Below are positions 10,752-22,243 of a stretch of 64,000 nucleotides of DNA, in pieces. Below the pieces are notes generated by a model that was given only the letters and a program-made list of their open reading frames with translations, did no database searches and had not been told where the DNA came from. Location of the stretch: the NCBI RefSeq assembly GCF_030272615.1, contig NC_081414.1, forward strand, positions 334,559,927 to 334,623,926, in the 5' to 3' direction. Both the position numbers and the translations under genes were made by a program. This DNA comes from Cryptomeria japonica (Eukaryota; Streptophyta; Pinopsida; Cupressales; Cupressaceae). Numbering within the stretch: position 1 is the stretch's first letter; the number at the start of each line of letters is the position of its first letter.

Positions 10752-13172
10752 TGATCGCACAATCAAATTGTGGAATCTAGCTAATGTGCTAGAATCTAAT
10801 GGTGCTGAAGAGCCAGCCAAGCTCACTTCACAGGCAACTGTTGCAGCTCATGACAAGGACATAAATTCTGTGGCAGTTGCACCAAATGACAGTCTTGTCT
10901 GTACTGGGTCTCAGGTTTTTGAGTCAAACACTTCTGATTATATATTGCTAGACATTATTGAATTAGAGCAAATATTGGTAATGACATCTTTGCTAAAAGG
11001 GATTTATTGATTGCTAGAGCCATATCTGATGTGCCTTTATCAGGATAAAACTGCTCGTGTGTGGAGGCTTCCGCATTTAGTACCATTGATGGTTTTAAGA
11101 GGCCATAAAAGGGGAGTTTGGTGTGTAGAATTTTCTCCTGTAGACCAATGTGTGATGACAGCATCTGGTGACAAGACAATCAAAATATGGGCATTATCAG
11201 ATGGGTCATGCTTGAAGACTTTTGAAGGACATACTGCAAGTGTATTGCGAGCTTCATTCCTAACTCGTGGGACACAGTTTATCTCTTCTGGTAGAATCGC
11301 TTGTTCATCCTCTTAGTCCCTCATCTAATTTTAAATGTATTTTTTTTAACATTAATGGTTGTATTTCATTTGTCATATATTCATCATTGATTATAAAATT
11401 ATTGTGTCTGTTGTTTGAAACTTTCTTGTTCCCAGGTGCTGATGGCTTGTTGAAGTTGTGGACAGTTAAGTCAAATGAATGTATTGCAACTTTTGACCAG
11501 CATGAGGACAAGGTGAACTGCAACTTGCCTCTTTCAAGCCTTTAACCGTGCATAATATGAAATGCTTTCATGGATTGGTGTCTTTTCTATGTTTTTAATC
11601 TCGTATGTACTTTGTTTGGAGATTTGTTTTCATTACACACATGAAACTACATTTAATGTTTTGGAGGCTTCAATTCATTTTTATTTTCAGTTTCTCTGCC
11701 TCTTGTTCAAGTTTAGCACCCTAGATTGCAAGCTGTTGATCTATGTAAGCTATATCCTGGTGTTAAGATTTTGTTCCATGTCATTATCTCGTGCATAACA
11801 TAATTTTGTGTGTTCATATTACATTTCACTGTGTTCGTGTACTTCGTATATCTCATTCAGCTAAGATTCAGTTGGCTGTAAAGATTTTGGCATATACTTT
11901 CATTGCTTGATAAGAAAGAGTTTGTCTATTGTGATTCTGACAACGCCTGATAACTACATTGATTTATTTCTAATCATATACTTATACTGATCTGGTCCTT
12001 GGCTGTTGGCAAGATCATTTTTATTTTCACTTTCTTTGCTTATTGTTCAAGTTTAGCACTCTAGATTGCAAGCTGTTGATCTATGCATGCTATATCCCTG
12101 CGTTATGATATTTTTACATATCAGTATCTCCTTGTGCATAGCATTATTTTGTGTGTTTATACTACATTTCACTGTTTTAGTGTACTTTCTATATCTCATT
12201 TAGCTAAAATTGGTTTGGATTTAAAGATTCTGGCCTATAGTTTCATTTATTAATAAAAAAGAGTGTCTATTTCAGTTCTGATGATGCCTTACAGCTACAT
12301 TGATTAAATTTCTAATCATATACTTATGCAGATCTGGGCCTTGGCTGTTGGCAAGAAGACAGAAATGCTTGCAAGTGGTGGCAGCGATTCTCTTGTAAAT
12401 CTGTGGCATGATTGTACTGCTGCAGATGAGGAGGAAGCTCTTCTCAAAGAGGTATGCTTCATGAGTTTCAGTTTGATGTTAGTACCGAGCAAGGAATTGG
12501 ACAGTACTATAATTCTAATGGCTATCATATTGATAATGAGTTTGTTCAGCTTGTTGGTCTTCAAGATATATATATAATCCCTTGGTTTTTTATGACTACT
12601 TGTGTAGAATTGGCCTTTCTTTTCGAGCCCTACATATTCTTGACATATTTAGTTACATGCCTTCTGTATGTTGACATATATGCCTTGAGATCCATGCCTT
12701 TTCACTTTTATGATACAGGCTGAAGAAACACTGAAAGACCAAGACTTGGCAAATGCTCTAGCAGATACTAATTATGTCAAAGCAATTCAACTTGCATTTG
12801 AACTAAGGAGACCATATAAGCTCCTTAATATCTTTACGGAACTTCAGAGGTGGGAATTGGATCTTGTTTCTGATTGTTTCCTATCTTTTTTCATATTTCT
12901 TGAATAATTTTGCTGACTTGAAGTCTACCTTTCTCAGAATACGGCATGAAGAGAATCATATGCGTACTGTGATAAGTAGCCTTGGGAAAGAAGAAGAAAG
13001 ATTGCTTTTAGAATATGTTCGAGAATGGAATACAAAGCCAAAATTTTGTCATGTTGCCCAGTTTGTGTTATTTCATCTTTTTAGTGTCCTTCCTCCATCA
13101 GACATCATGGAGGTACTTATGTATTCAAGCTATAACTTATCTTGGGTGTACATTTATATTTATTTTTTTGAG

Positions 13173-13206
<34 letters not shown>

Positions 13207-13769
13207 TTTATCATATACATATTTTGGTTTGTTTCATTTTATTTTAGGTGCGAGGCATTAATGAACTCTTGGAGGGTCTTATACCATATTCACAACGACA
13301 CTACAGCAGAATAGATCGGTTTGTGAGAAGCACATTTCTGTTGGATTACACCCTTGCATCAATGTCTGTTCTCACTCCTCCAGAGACAGTTTTGCCATCT
13401 GACTTACCATTTAGGACATCTACAGAAAAAGAACAGCATCAATGTTCAGTCACCAAAGCAAATTTGACTACTGTGGAGCCTATTTTGGAATCAGAGAAAA
13501 TTGAATCTGCAGAAATTGTAATGGCAAGTTTCGACAGGGAAAAAGTGTCTCGTAATCATATGGACAAAACTACAGATGGAGATTATAAAATGGATTATAC
13601 AGGAAATCTTAATTGTGAGCCCAGTGTGGCACCGCTTGGTTCATCCAAGAAGCGTAAGTCTGTCAGCTCAAGAAAAAGAAAATCTAGTGCAATTGTAAAT
13701 GACGATTTAACAAATGGTACGAGTGCAAATTCAACCACTATTGCACTTCAATGTTCTGCTTGCCATTGA
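10752..13769 (+). CDS. UTP13: UTP13 (TBL3/TORMOZ) WD40 protein, 3' seven exons
   Basis: U3 snoRNP component of the UTP-B (PWP2) subcomplex of the small-subunit processome; the family acts in the nucleolus in 18S pre-rRNA processing. Exons read here: 10752-10914, 11044-11290, 11436-11512, 12332-12451, 12719-12849, 12938-13112 and 13248-13769. All six introns have GT-AG ends, and the joined phases stay open for 477 codons. Exons 1-4 hold WD40 repeats with DRTIKLWN, DKTARVW, DKTIKIW, GLLKLW and SLVNLWHD. Exons 5-7 hold the Utp13 C-terminal domain (LAFELRRPYKLLNIF, LLEYVREWNTK, RHYSRIDRFVRSTFLLDYTL). The last exon ends in a low-complexity tail with KKRKSVSSRKRKS, a likely nuclear or nucleolar signal. 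The family protein is about 870-880 residues, so the N-terminal half is missing. The first exon begins mid-codon after a splice acceptor, so the true start lies upstream, perhaps outside the window. Confidence 0.92.
11676..12357 (+). repeat. Tandem duplication of intron end plus exon start inside UTP13
   Basis: Two adjacent copies, 11676-12015 and 12016-12357, each begin CATTTTTATTTTCA and end with GGCTGTTGGCAAGA. The second copy ends within the genuine exon that starts at 12332. The first copy ends with the same exon start (GATCTGG.CCTTGGCTGTTGG), but its acceptor reads ACTG instead of CAG, so it is a dead pseudo-exon. The copies differ by scattered substitutions and small indels, so the duplication is not recent. 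Confidence 0.85.
13174..13204. repeat. (TA)n microsatellite in the last UTP13 intron
   Basis: About 15 TA units lie between the exons ending at 13112 and starting at 13248. It is a likely length-polymorphic marker and does not disturb the splice sites. Confidence 0.9.
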
Positions 13770-14402
13770 CTCAATATCAAAATTTGAACTGGGTAACATA
13801 AATTCAGAACCAAATAGCGGTATTTTTATTTTAAAAAGAACTAATCCCTCATGCTTGACTTGAAAGAGAAGGAATTGCATGCACGGGTTAAAGTTGCAAG
13901 ACAGACAGAATCAGTGTAACCTTAGTCTTGTTGCCTTACATTTGTTCTCATCATGTTTTGTTGAAATTTGAGTGTTGCCTCTGATGGCATCCAGTGCTCC
14001 AAAGCATGTATTATTATCTAATTTTATTCATAGCTTTTTCTTAATACTCAAAGAGTCAAAAGGACTCCATTTTTGTCGTGGTGGTCTAAATCAGTCATTG
14101 AAGCACAAGTTTTCCTTGTATATTCAATATACAATTTTTTCCTGCAGAATTTGTAATCTTCAAATTGGCCTTATAGGGTCAGTTTAAGCAATGTCGTTTA
14201 GATATATTTTCAAGATTCCTTATCCAATATAAGTCAGGCTCAACAACTGGAGGTTGGAAGGATGATTTCAAATTTATGTAGTACCTTATGTAACTTGGCA
14301 ATGCAATCACTGTATTTTCTTGTACTTACATACATGTAATTCAATCTCGAGGCGTTTCAATTATACGAAAATTGGAGTCAAATTTCTTTTACTAAATAAT
14401 AA
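13770..14402 (+). other. Presumed 3' untranslated region of UTP13
   Basis: Sequence after the TGA at 13767-13769 contains no further recognisable coding potential. An AATAAA hexamer at about 14397-14402 is a possible polyadenylation signal, but plant signals are loose and the transcript end cannot be fixed from sequence. Confidence 0.35.
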
Positions 14403-16222
14403 ATGCTTCACAATAGTCTTTGAAATAGGGAACAAATGACTACGGATGAAAACTGATTAAAGGGGAGTTAATAATGATCATACCGTTAATATAATTTTTA
14501 TATTTGTAAGTAGACATTCACCGTGGACTACAAGCTCCACAACAATACATGTACGCTCGTACTCTCTGGCTTTTGCGCGTTTCACTCAATTTTTCTTGCA
14601 CTCCTATTTTTGTTGCATGATACATGTACTCATTCATGTAAGTACATAAATGTATGAATAATTATGTATGTAGATGCACATAGATACATATATACATGCT
14701 CACATATGTGGATGTGTATATATCGAAATATATTTCAATTTGGGTCATATGTGTTACGGTAGATGCATATATGTATCCACATCTACACACGTAAACACAC
14801 ATCCATATGCATATTTTAAGGCTTCCTTATGTGGGTGAATTACAAGGGTGGATTAGAGAACCTTGGGTATTAGTGGTGGATTAAAAAGATCTGTAATATT
14901 TACTTTGTGTTGGAGATCATTAGTGGAAAACTCGTGATTCTTAATAAGTTTGGATCAAATTAGATGATCTTAGTATTAATAGTGGATACGAGATATTGGA
15001 TGTGTTGATCATGGTTTTTTTTTTTTTGGTAGTAAATGAAATCATTTTTATGGTAATACAAGGCCGACCAAAGATGAGGTTATATGACAAACTACAAATC
15101 AAGCACACCAAGTGAGATAGTCAAGTTGTTCTATAAAAAACTTATTAAAAAAAGATCATTTTGTGACAATTGCCCAAAGCAAGGCTGTAAGAAAATTTCA
15201 AAGATTCAGATTTCAATTAAAAGAAAATTGTTTATTGGATTAATAGTTCTTGGTACTTGGCAGCTCCATATTTTTCTCTTTCAATATGTTTGTCTAAGGC
15301 ACAACTATATGGTTGAATGATGGGAGCACATCATGTAGATGCCTACATGTTGTACTAGCATCCATGTACAATTTGTTGAAGAATTAATACAATTGGAGCA
15401 AAGCATAACAAAAACATAGAACAACACAACACATATAAGGTTGAACAGATAAAAACACGATCTTGGCACTATGAAGAAGTAAAAGGTTGGGGATAGGATA
15501 TAATGATCCTAGAACATGCTATGAGATGTGTACATCAAAATGAGCCAAAAACAATACATGATAATGACAAGGTATGTGGTTTTTGACATTACACTTTGAC
15601 CTTGCAAAAATAGAATGATGTTAAGTGATAAGCTATGCTAAAATTGTAGAAATTAAAAATCTTTAAATGGCATCATAAAAAAATATTAGAAAGGATACAC
15701 TACAATTCTTAAAGTAAGGGAACCATGCCTTTAGACAAAGAATCTACAAAATTGCATGTCAAACTATAGTGGCCTTCTCTAATTCATCCTTTATGATGGG
15801 TTATGTTAGCCACTGGTGGATTCTTTATATGCTCTTGATACTCTTTTGTTTTTGTTTGGCTTTTTATATGGATATGTTATTTGATGTTAGTGGATTCATT
15901 ATGATTACTATGATGTTGTTAGGGTTTATATTTGGTTAACTCGTGTTTATTCATTATCTAGTAGATGCAGTTTATGTTTATTGCTTATGATGATTTATAA
16001 TGTGCTAACCATAATTCAGTGTTTACATTAGATGTGAATGATGTTGATGTCATTTATTATGTTATATCTTTGCCATGATGTCTTACTGTTGTGGATGTGA
16101 AAGGGATGATGTCACATCACTCATATATAAGCGGGGTGTGATGTTGTGATTATCTTTCACTTGCTTGTGTATCTTATGTTTATATATATATTGTGTATAG
16201 ACATTTGGTGTTATGTAAGATG
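14403..16222. other. AT-rich intergenic stretch, no gene recognised
   Basis: It holds short repeats of ATGTA/TACAT type at 14620-14830 and a T12 tract at about 15017-15028. The sequence after the tract read backwards, ending ...TTTACTACC then poly(A), resembles the 3' end of a minus-strand LINE. No protein domain was recognised in the short frames, and the upstream limit of any LINE is unknown. Confidence 0.4.
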
Positions 16223-17096
16223 TGTTAATTTTAACACTTTCAAATTGACATAACATAGAAATTTAGATTTAGTTTTAATTAGTTTGTTTAACTGAAAGAA
16301 AATGACAACATAGAAATAAACAAATTAACAGCAAGACACAGTTACCCTGGGAAAACCTCCTAGGAGGAAAAACCCAGCTAGAAAAGATCCTTAGATCTGA
16401 TTATGGATTATAGTTATGTAATCACTACAACACTTATCTCATGTATTTGCAGGTTCAGATATTGCTGTCACAAGAGGTATGAGGTGACTGCCTTCAACAA
16501 TCACTTGCTGTCATATGAAGGATAGATGCTGCTGCTCCATTAGATTGTAGGCCTCCAAAGAATTCGCCGTGTATAACCTGGATGGTAGTCCTTCAAGCAG
16601 TTCACTTGGTATATATAAATGGTAGTCCTTCTAGTAATTCACTATGTGTGTATGAATGGCAGACCTCCAATCAGTTCGCTGTGCATTCACTGAATTTTGC
16701 CAACACCTCAAGATGAATTTCGCACCTCCTAATGATAGATGCAGGTTGCTGTAGTTGAAGATGGCTGAAGTTCGCACTTAGGCAAGTATGAATATTTTCG
16801 CATAAGATGAAGGAGCTTAATTGACTTGAATGTATAACAAATGAATCTTGATCTTTTATTTATATGGAGCGAGCTCCTTGACTAGGTCGGCTTTTCAATA
16901 ATTAAACTTTTAATTATTTCCTTTTTATTTGCCTTGTTAATAGGGTCGGCCCTATTGGGTAGTGCGTTGAGTGTTTATTTGATATAGCATGGGGGATAGG
17001 GCCATGTTGGAGGGAAGAGGGGCCAAACCTTATTTGGGCGGATTCCAATGTTGCCCAAGGCAATATGAATCCGCCCTTCCCTAATTAATATCAACA
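16223..17096. mobile_element. Solo LTR with target-site duplication AGATG
   Basis: The unit begins TGTTAATTTTAACAC and ends ATTAATATCAACA. Perfect 5-bp repeats AGATG flank it at 16218-16222 and 17097-17101. It is 874 bp long and non-coding. Inside are an ACCCTGGGAAAACCTCC motif (about 16343) and several repeats of a TAGTCCTTC / GGCAGACCTCC theme (16555-16680). The absence of internal genes makes it a solo LTR; the parent family was not identified. Confidence 0.75.
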
Positions 17097-17735
17097 AGAT
17101 GCAGGTACTAGACATCGACTTCACTTGGTCTACAGGTTTGAGCGTGTTGGATTTGTGTGAATGTTGTCATTGATGTCAAACTTGGTGATCCGGTTAGGAC
17201 CGGATGTGGCATAAGCAGTTTTGATATAGTGTTGGTTGAGCATCAGTGGAAGGTAGGTATGTATGTGCTAGGAATGTGATATGAAGTAGTAAGACATACA
17301 TGATCTACTAGAGTCATTTTCGGAAGATCTACTTTTCCAGAATCCTGTGTTGTGCTTATCATGGTTTGTTTCCAGTTTCGATATCAACTATGTGAATTCT
17401 AGTATTGGTATTAGCTATATTAGTCATATCAATTTGTATTGCTATCCGAATGATTATATTGCATCATGCTTTATCTTGGAGTTGGGAGTTGGTGTGCTTG
17501 GAGTTTGTGCTTATGGGTCCAGTCGACCCTTGTTTTGTTTCCGTAATTGTGGCATGTGTTTCGGTAAATGAGGTCTGTGAAGGAAGCATGTAGAAGATTG
17601 GTGAAGGCTGACTTGTTTATCCTATTTTTGGTGAAGGCATGTTTTGTATAACATGTTGATCCGAGGAGTGCATTATTGGGTAAATCATTTGTGCTTGGCC
17701 GACATAGTATCTTAGTGTATGTGCTTACTAGTGCA

Positions 17736-17748
17736 TATATACATATAC

Positions 17749-17847
<99 letters not shown>

Positions 17848-17850
17848 CAT
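17736..17850. repeat. Compound hexanucleotide microsatellite (CACATA)n then (TATACA)n
   Basis: About 115 bp of CACATA units pass into TATACA units. It produces a long artificial open frame of alternating Cys/Ile/Val on the minus strand, which is not a gene. It lies within the copia-type LTR remnant. Confidence 0.95.
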
Positions 17851-18181
17851 TTAGTTGGTGTAAATGAGAAGAGTACGAGATAGAAGAAAGCAGAGTGTGT
17901 GTGGTATAGCAGAGTAAGAAGTGTGCGAGTGACAAAGTTGTGGACAACAGAGCAGTTGCAGTAAGAGAAGCAAATTACAAGTGTGAGTAGTATATGAGTG
18001 AAGGTGTGTGAAGGAGATTCAGAGTGTAGACAGTGTAGTAGTAATCCTTTACCAGATTTGTTGTAAGTAGTTGGTTCAATAGAGTAGTGTAGTAATCCCT
18101 TATCAGACTTGTTACAGGGGATTGTGGATAGTGGTATAGTGATCCCTTACCAGATCTGTTGTATGTTTTGTGAGTTGTTAT

Positions 18182-19148
18182 TGTAGACACCTAAAATTAA
18201 TATTTAATTAATTTAAGCCTATCATCATAATTAATTAACTTTGTTGTGTTATCCTTATTCCTTTCAGAATCAATTAAATCTAATTTAATTAATCCTGTCA
18301 CTATAGTCCAATAATTAATTTATCAAATAAATAAATTATTCCCCTATTCTTCTAAAGTCCTCTCAATAATTATTTCCTCTAAACCGACTCAGTTAATTAA
18401 TTTTAATTAATTAACCTAGTCATGTGATTCCTACAAATCACTTTTCCTAATCCCATTTAGCCTAATTAATTCTTCTAGAATCTCTCATAATCATGCTTAT
18501 CATTATTCTCCAATTTTTAATTCCCACTCATGTCACATCAACATTGAGTCTCTCAAAGAAATTCAAATTTCTTTGAATCCCTCAATGCATCCTTATTTTG
18601 GAATTTTTAATTCCTCAAGTTTGAAATTCAAATTTCTCCCCCCTTTTTCCAAAGGAATTTTATATTCCTGTTTATTTTCTCAAGGCACCCTTGATCCATG
18701 CATTCTATCCAAAATCAATCTCAACCCTTCATAATTAAATCAATCTTGGCCCTTCATTGGCCTCCTCCAATCTATAAATTGGAGCTTATTCTCCTCACAA
18801 AAGGGATCCACTTCTCATGTATCCTCATGCTGCTCTATTTTCCTCTCATTCTCTTCTAATTCCTCTCTCAAATCTATCAAATTCATAATCCATCACTCAA
18901 ATCCAACAATCCCATAATCCATCAATCCATCTTGTTGAGCATTTGGAGAGCATTCCACATCCAAAATCAATCAAAGGAGCACATCAAGTGGAACATCATC
19001 CAAGGGCGCCTTCACTTCATCAAGCTCAATCCGAAGGAGAAGGTAAAATAGCAAGGTGAAATGGTTATTCTTTGATGTTTTTAGCATTTTCATGTTTATT
19101 TCATCATGTTTTGATCATTTTCCCTTCTAATCCATTTTCCCCTCTTCA
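18182..19148. mobile_element. Solo LTR nested in an LTR, target-site duplication GTTAT
   Basis: The unit begins TGTAGACACCTAAAATT and ends CCCCTCTTCA, with perfect GTTAT repeats at 18177-18181 and 19149-19153. It is 967 bp long, non-coding and rich in TTAATTAATT palindromes. TGTAGACACC starts are seen in some plant Ty3/gypsy LTRs (recollection, not searched). It inserted into the copia-type LTR at 17145-19546. Confidence 0.75.
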
Positions 19149-19560
19149 GTTATCCGAGTTTAATTTGGAATTGACCTTATGCATTAGGAGATGCATTTTT
19201 CTTCAGTTCATTTACTTTCTATTGTAGTGAGCATTCCGATAGTGAGTCACTTTGTAATCTAGCAGTGAGCCACCTCTTTTTGTAAACATCATGTAACTAG
19301 TTATATTATCTTGAGAGTTAACACTCCGTGGTTTTTCCCATTTGGGTTTTCCACATATAAAATACGGTGTTCAATTTGTGGTTGTGTTATTTGTTTGCAT
19401 TTGTTGTTTCGTGTTAATGAATTAATATATGAGATTGATATAGCTGTAAAAGTTTTAAAAAGAGTGGGAATACTAAGTCACCCCCCCTCTCAATATTCTG
19501 GTCCATTCAACTAATTCAATAGAGTGTGCCTTTGATCCCAATGACAATTGATTAGAGCTG

Positions 19561-21074
19561 ACGCTAAGGCCCTACCACATTCTAACCTAGTCAATGTCCT
19601 ATGTGAGCTCCAGTGTTCTTGGCTAGAGTTGTCTTATTAGGTTTTGTATGGTTTTATGTATGTTGTATTTCATTTATTCTCTTTGATTATTTTGGTGTTT
19701 TATGTAGTGGTGTTAAATAATAAATAAATTATAACGTGCAATCCTAAGTGTGAATGATTAATTATGTGAAAATATTGTGGTTCTTATATTATAATATTTA
19801 TATTGATCTGTGGATTATATTATTATAGCATTTATGTTATATGTAGACTTTAATTATTTATTTATGTTTTATATTTATTGTGGGGGTTGTATTTGGTAAT
19901 TGATTTTAATTCTATTTCATTTAGTTATTTGTTTTGGGAGTGAACTTATGTTCAAGTTGGGGTTACTAAATTGGTCCTCGATGCTAGAGGAAAGTTTTGT
20001 TTTGGTTTTTGAATGTATTTTGGTAATTATGAAGAGTGATTTTGGGGAAATTATGGGTATGGTGGTTTTGAAGATGTTTTTTTTTCCAAAAATGGGAAAT
20101 GTAGAGAAGTGTTTTCGATTTGCATGTGTATGGGGTGCATTTGGATGAAATTTTTAGAAGGGTTTTTGTGAAGATTGCAAAGGGCATTACGTGAAATTAT
20201 TTTTGAATATTTGGATTGCATTTAATTTTCATCTTGGAGGCTTTCTGGTTCATTCTGATTCACTATTCATGTGAGAGGTGTGCGTCTTCGATTTCATAGT
20301 CCATTCTTCATTTTCTAGGTTGGAGTTCTTGATTTTCTCTTATTTCATGTAATTTTTCTTCAAGAAAATGAAAGGAAATGTTTATTTTATGTTTGTATAG
20401 TGTTTTAAATGTGTTGGAAAAGTTTTGGGTCTTTGATTTGATATTTTGTTGAATGGATGTTTCGGGTGCTTTCGTTTCACTCTTTTAAAGGGTTGTTTTT
20501 GGTATTTGATGTCTTGTGATCTGATTTTTTATCATAATGTCTATAGAATTAATCTCATGTGTAGGAAAATCACCCATCTCAAATGGGTCTTTGTTAGTTT
20601 TTGCATTTTTGGCCTTCTAGGTGTCCGGATTTGAGCCCTAAGTCAACCCAAGTTTGTAGTCATGTTTCTATTGCAAAAGTGCTAATATAGAGGGTATTTG
20701 CACCAAAAGACTTTTCAAATGCATTAAAATATTTTTCATGTGTTAAAAGAATTGTCATATGCATTAAAAGATTTGTCATATGCGTTATTTCCCAGTTTTG
20801 GTCTCTAGATCAGTTTTCGGGGCCTTTGCTTTGCTTTTGTCTCAAATGCATGAAAACAAAGTGCAAATGTACCACTTTAAGATTCATATGTGCTATTTTA
20901 GGTGACAAATGTGCTAATTCACTGTTTTGCTCTTTCGATCAGTTTTGGGAGTCCATGTCAACCCAAGTCAATCCAAAGGCTTGGTTTTGGGTCTATAAAT
21001 CTCTGTTGCACATTTCGAAAGTCTGCATGATTGTTTGCAATGGTTTCATGTGTCTCCTTTAAGTTGCATGTGTT
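19561..21074. other. T/G-rich stretch with no recognised gene
   Basis: No protein motif or RNA gene was recognised. The plus strand is unusually T- and G-rich, with long T runs and repeated ATGTGCTA/TTCATATG words at 20690-20920. It may be more decayed LTR sequence, but no boundary was identified. Confidence 0.4.
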
Positions 21075-21079
21075 TGTTC

Positions 21080-21497
21080 TATAATAGACTACCCCTATTT
21101 GCTACAATTATCTTCCGAAACAGTCTTGAGGAATTTAGTCAAACATTGTCTTGCATACACCCCTTGTATTGAAATTTCCTTATCAATGTATGAACTGTGG
21201 TTATGTTGATACTTGGTGTGTTTTCTTATTTTCAGAGTTTTCAAGCTAGCATCATTTTGACATGTTATTGGAGAACATTATAAATATAACACTCTCACTC
21301 ATTGAAAATTATTATTGGATTTAAATTAACAGTAATACATCACAAACAATGAACTTCCAACAACATTTGAGAAACTCGGCTCAACTAGATATAGTTTCTA
21401 TTAACTTCAAAGACCAACTTGAAGAACCTGATTATAATATTGTAGAATCAACAAGCTCAAAGGGTAGTGTTGCGTAACCTGTTGATGGTCACTGTCA
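21080..21497 (-). repeat. Truncated 3' LTR of the deleted gypsy element
   Basis: It is co-linear with 23584-24002 over its entire length, sharing for example TTTGCTACAATT and CTTGCATACACCCCTTGTA. Homology stops abruptly at GGTCACTGTCA, which marks the deletion breakpoint. Confidence 0.85.
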
Positions 21498-21549
21498 CTG
21501 TCGTTGTCACAATCATAGTCTATACTTTGGAGTGTTTGGTCAACAATGA

Positions 21550-22143
21550 CTACACCTGTGTAGGATATTCCTTCTTCTGTTGTCCCATTCCCTCTGGCAT
21601 CACCAAAATCTTAGCAACCCATTGAAGTTGATCATGATGTATCAAATGCTCCATCCTTCTAAGCGATACCACTCTAAGTCCCCCATCAAATAAGCCTCGG
21701 AGTACCACCTTCCTTCCCAGATTCTCAAACTTCATTTTCACCTTCTCCAAATTAAATGTGAACTCCACCAATGAAGCCATCCAAGTCATGCCTAATATCA
21801 CATCATAGTCCCCCATATCAACCACATAAAAATCATCCACTAACTCATAATCACCTATCTACATATGCAAGTTAGTAATCTTATGTGTGCGAAGGATTTT
21901 ATGTCCACTAGCCACCATGACTCTAAAACCATCATGTTCCTCTGTATGTAGACCTCGTTTCTCTACCATTTGAGTATCAATGAAATTATGTGTGTCCCCA
22001 ATGTCAATCAAAGGTATCACACATTGCCCCTGTATCACTCCACAAACTTTGAAGGTGATTGCCTTCTGGGTACCTATCAAACGTGCTAACACCACGTCCT
22101 CACTGGAATTCCCTCCAGCTGTTGATCCACTCACTGTTCCCAA
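21550..22143 (-). pseudogene. Ty3/gypsy protease region
   Basis: The minus-strand frame from 22143 reads GVIQGQCVIPLIDIGDTHNFID, which matches the plant gypsy aspartic protease LIDSGATHNFID. The catalytic D-S-G is D-I-G here. The second piece (21840-21550) contains DYDVILGMTWM, matching the family's DVILGMDWL segment near the protease C-terminus. A stop separates the pieces at about 21857. It follows gag in the usual order, and what should come next, RT, is missing. Confidence 0.75.
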
Positions 22144-22243
22144 AAGATGATGAATTTTCAGAAATCTTAAAAGTTGTATCCTATGCTAAAAAGTATTCAA
22201 TCTGCTTGGCCCTGGCCTTAGTAGGACACTTATGTGAAGGGTC

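Larger units (their letters stand above)
17145..19546 (+). repeat. Copia-type LTR remnant, split by a solo LTR
   Basis: It starts TGTTGGATTTGTGTG and contains TTGTCATTGATGTCAA, the core CCGTGGTTTTTCCCATTTGG at 19327-19346 and a C7 tract at 19481-19487. These are all features shared with the LTRs of the copia elements further right. A degenerate primer-binding site, ATTGATTAGAGCTG, follows at 19547, which sets the likely LTR end. The segment 18182-19148 is a later insertion. No coding region follows, so only the LTR and a little leader survive. No flanking duplication was found, so the outer limits are provisional. Confidence 0.5.

Noticed and set aside
10723-11010. Apparent start codon of the WD40 gene at 10723
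   Set aside because: The first 28 bases are intronic and end in TTTTTCAG; the conserved coding sequence starts at 10752 in mid-codon and the frame runs through the donor at 10915.
10752-13769. UTP13 as a processed or dead pseudogene
   Set aside because: Introns are present with canonical ends, phases agree through seven exons and no stop occurs before the natural one. Only the missing N-terminal half keeps the question open.
17471-17947. A 158-codon minus-strand open frame
   Set aside because: Its centre is only Cys/Ile/Val alternation from the CACATA microsatellite; the ends have no recognisable domain.
19900-21062. Open frames of 62-82 codons suggesting membrane proteins
   Set aside because: Their hydrophobic look comes from T-rich DNA; no start context, neighbours or family resemblance support them.
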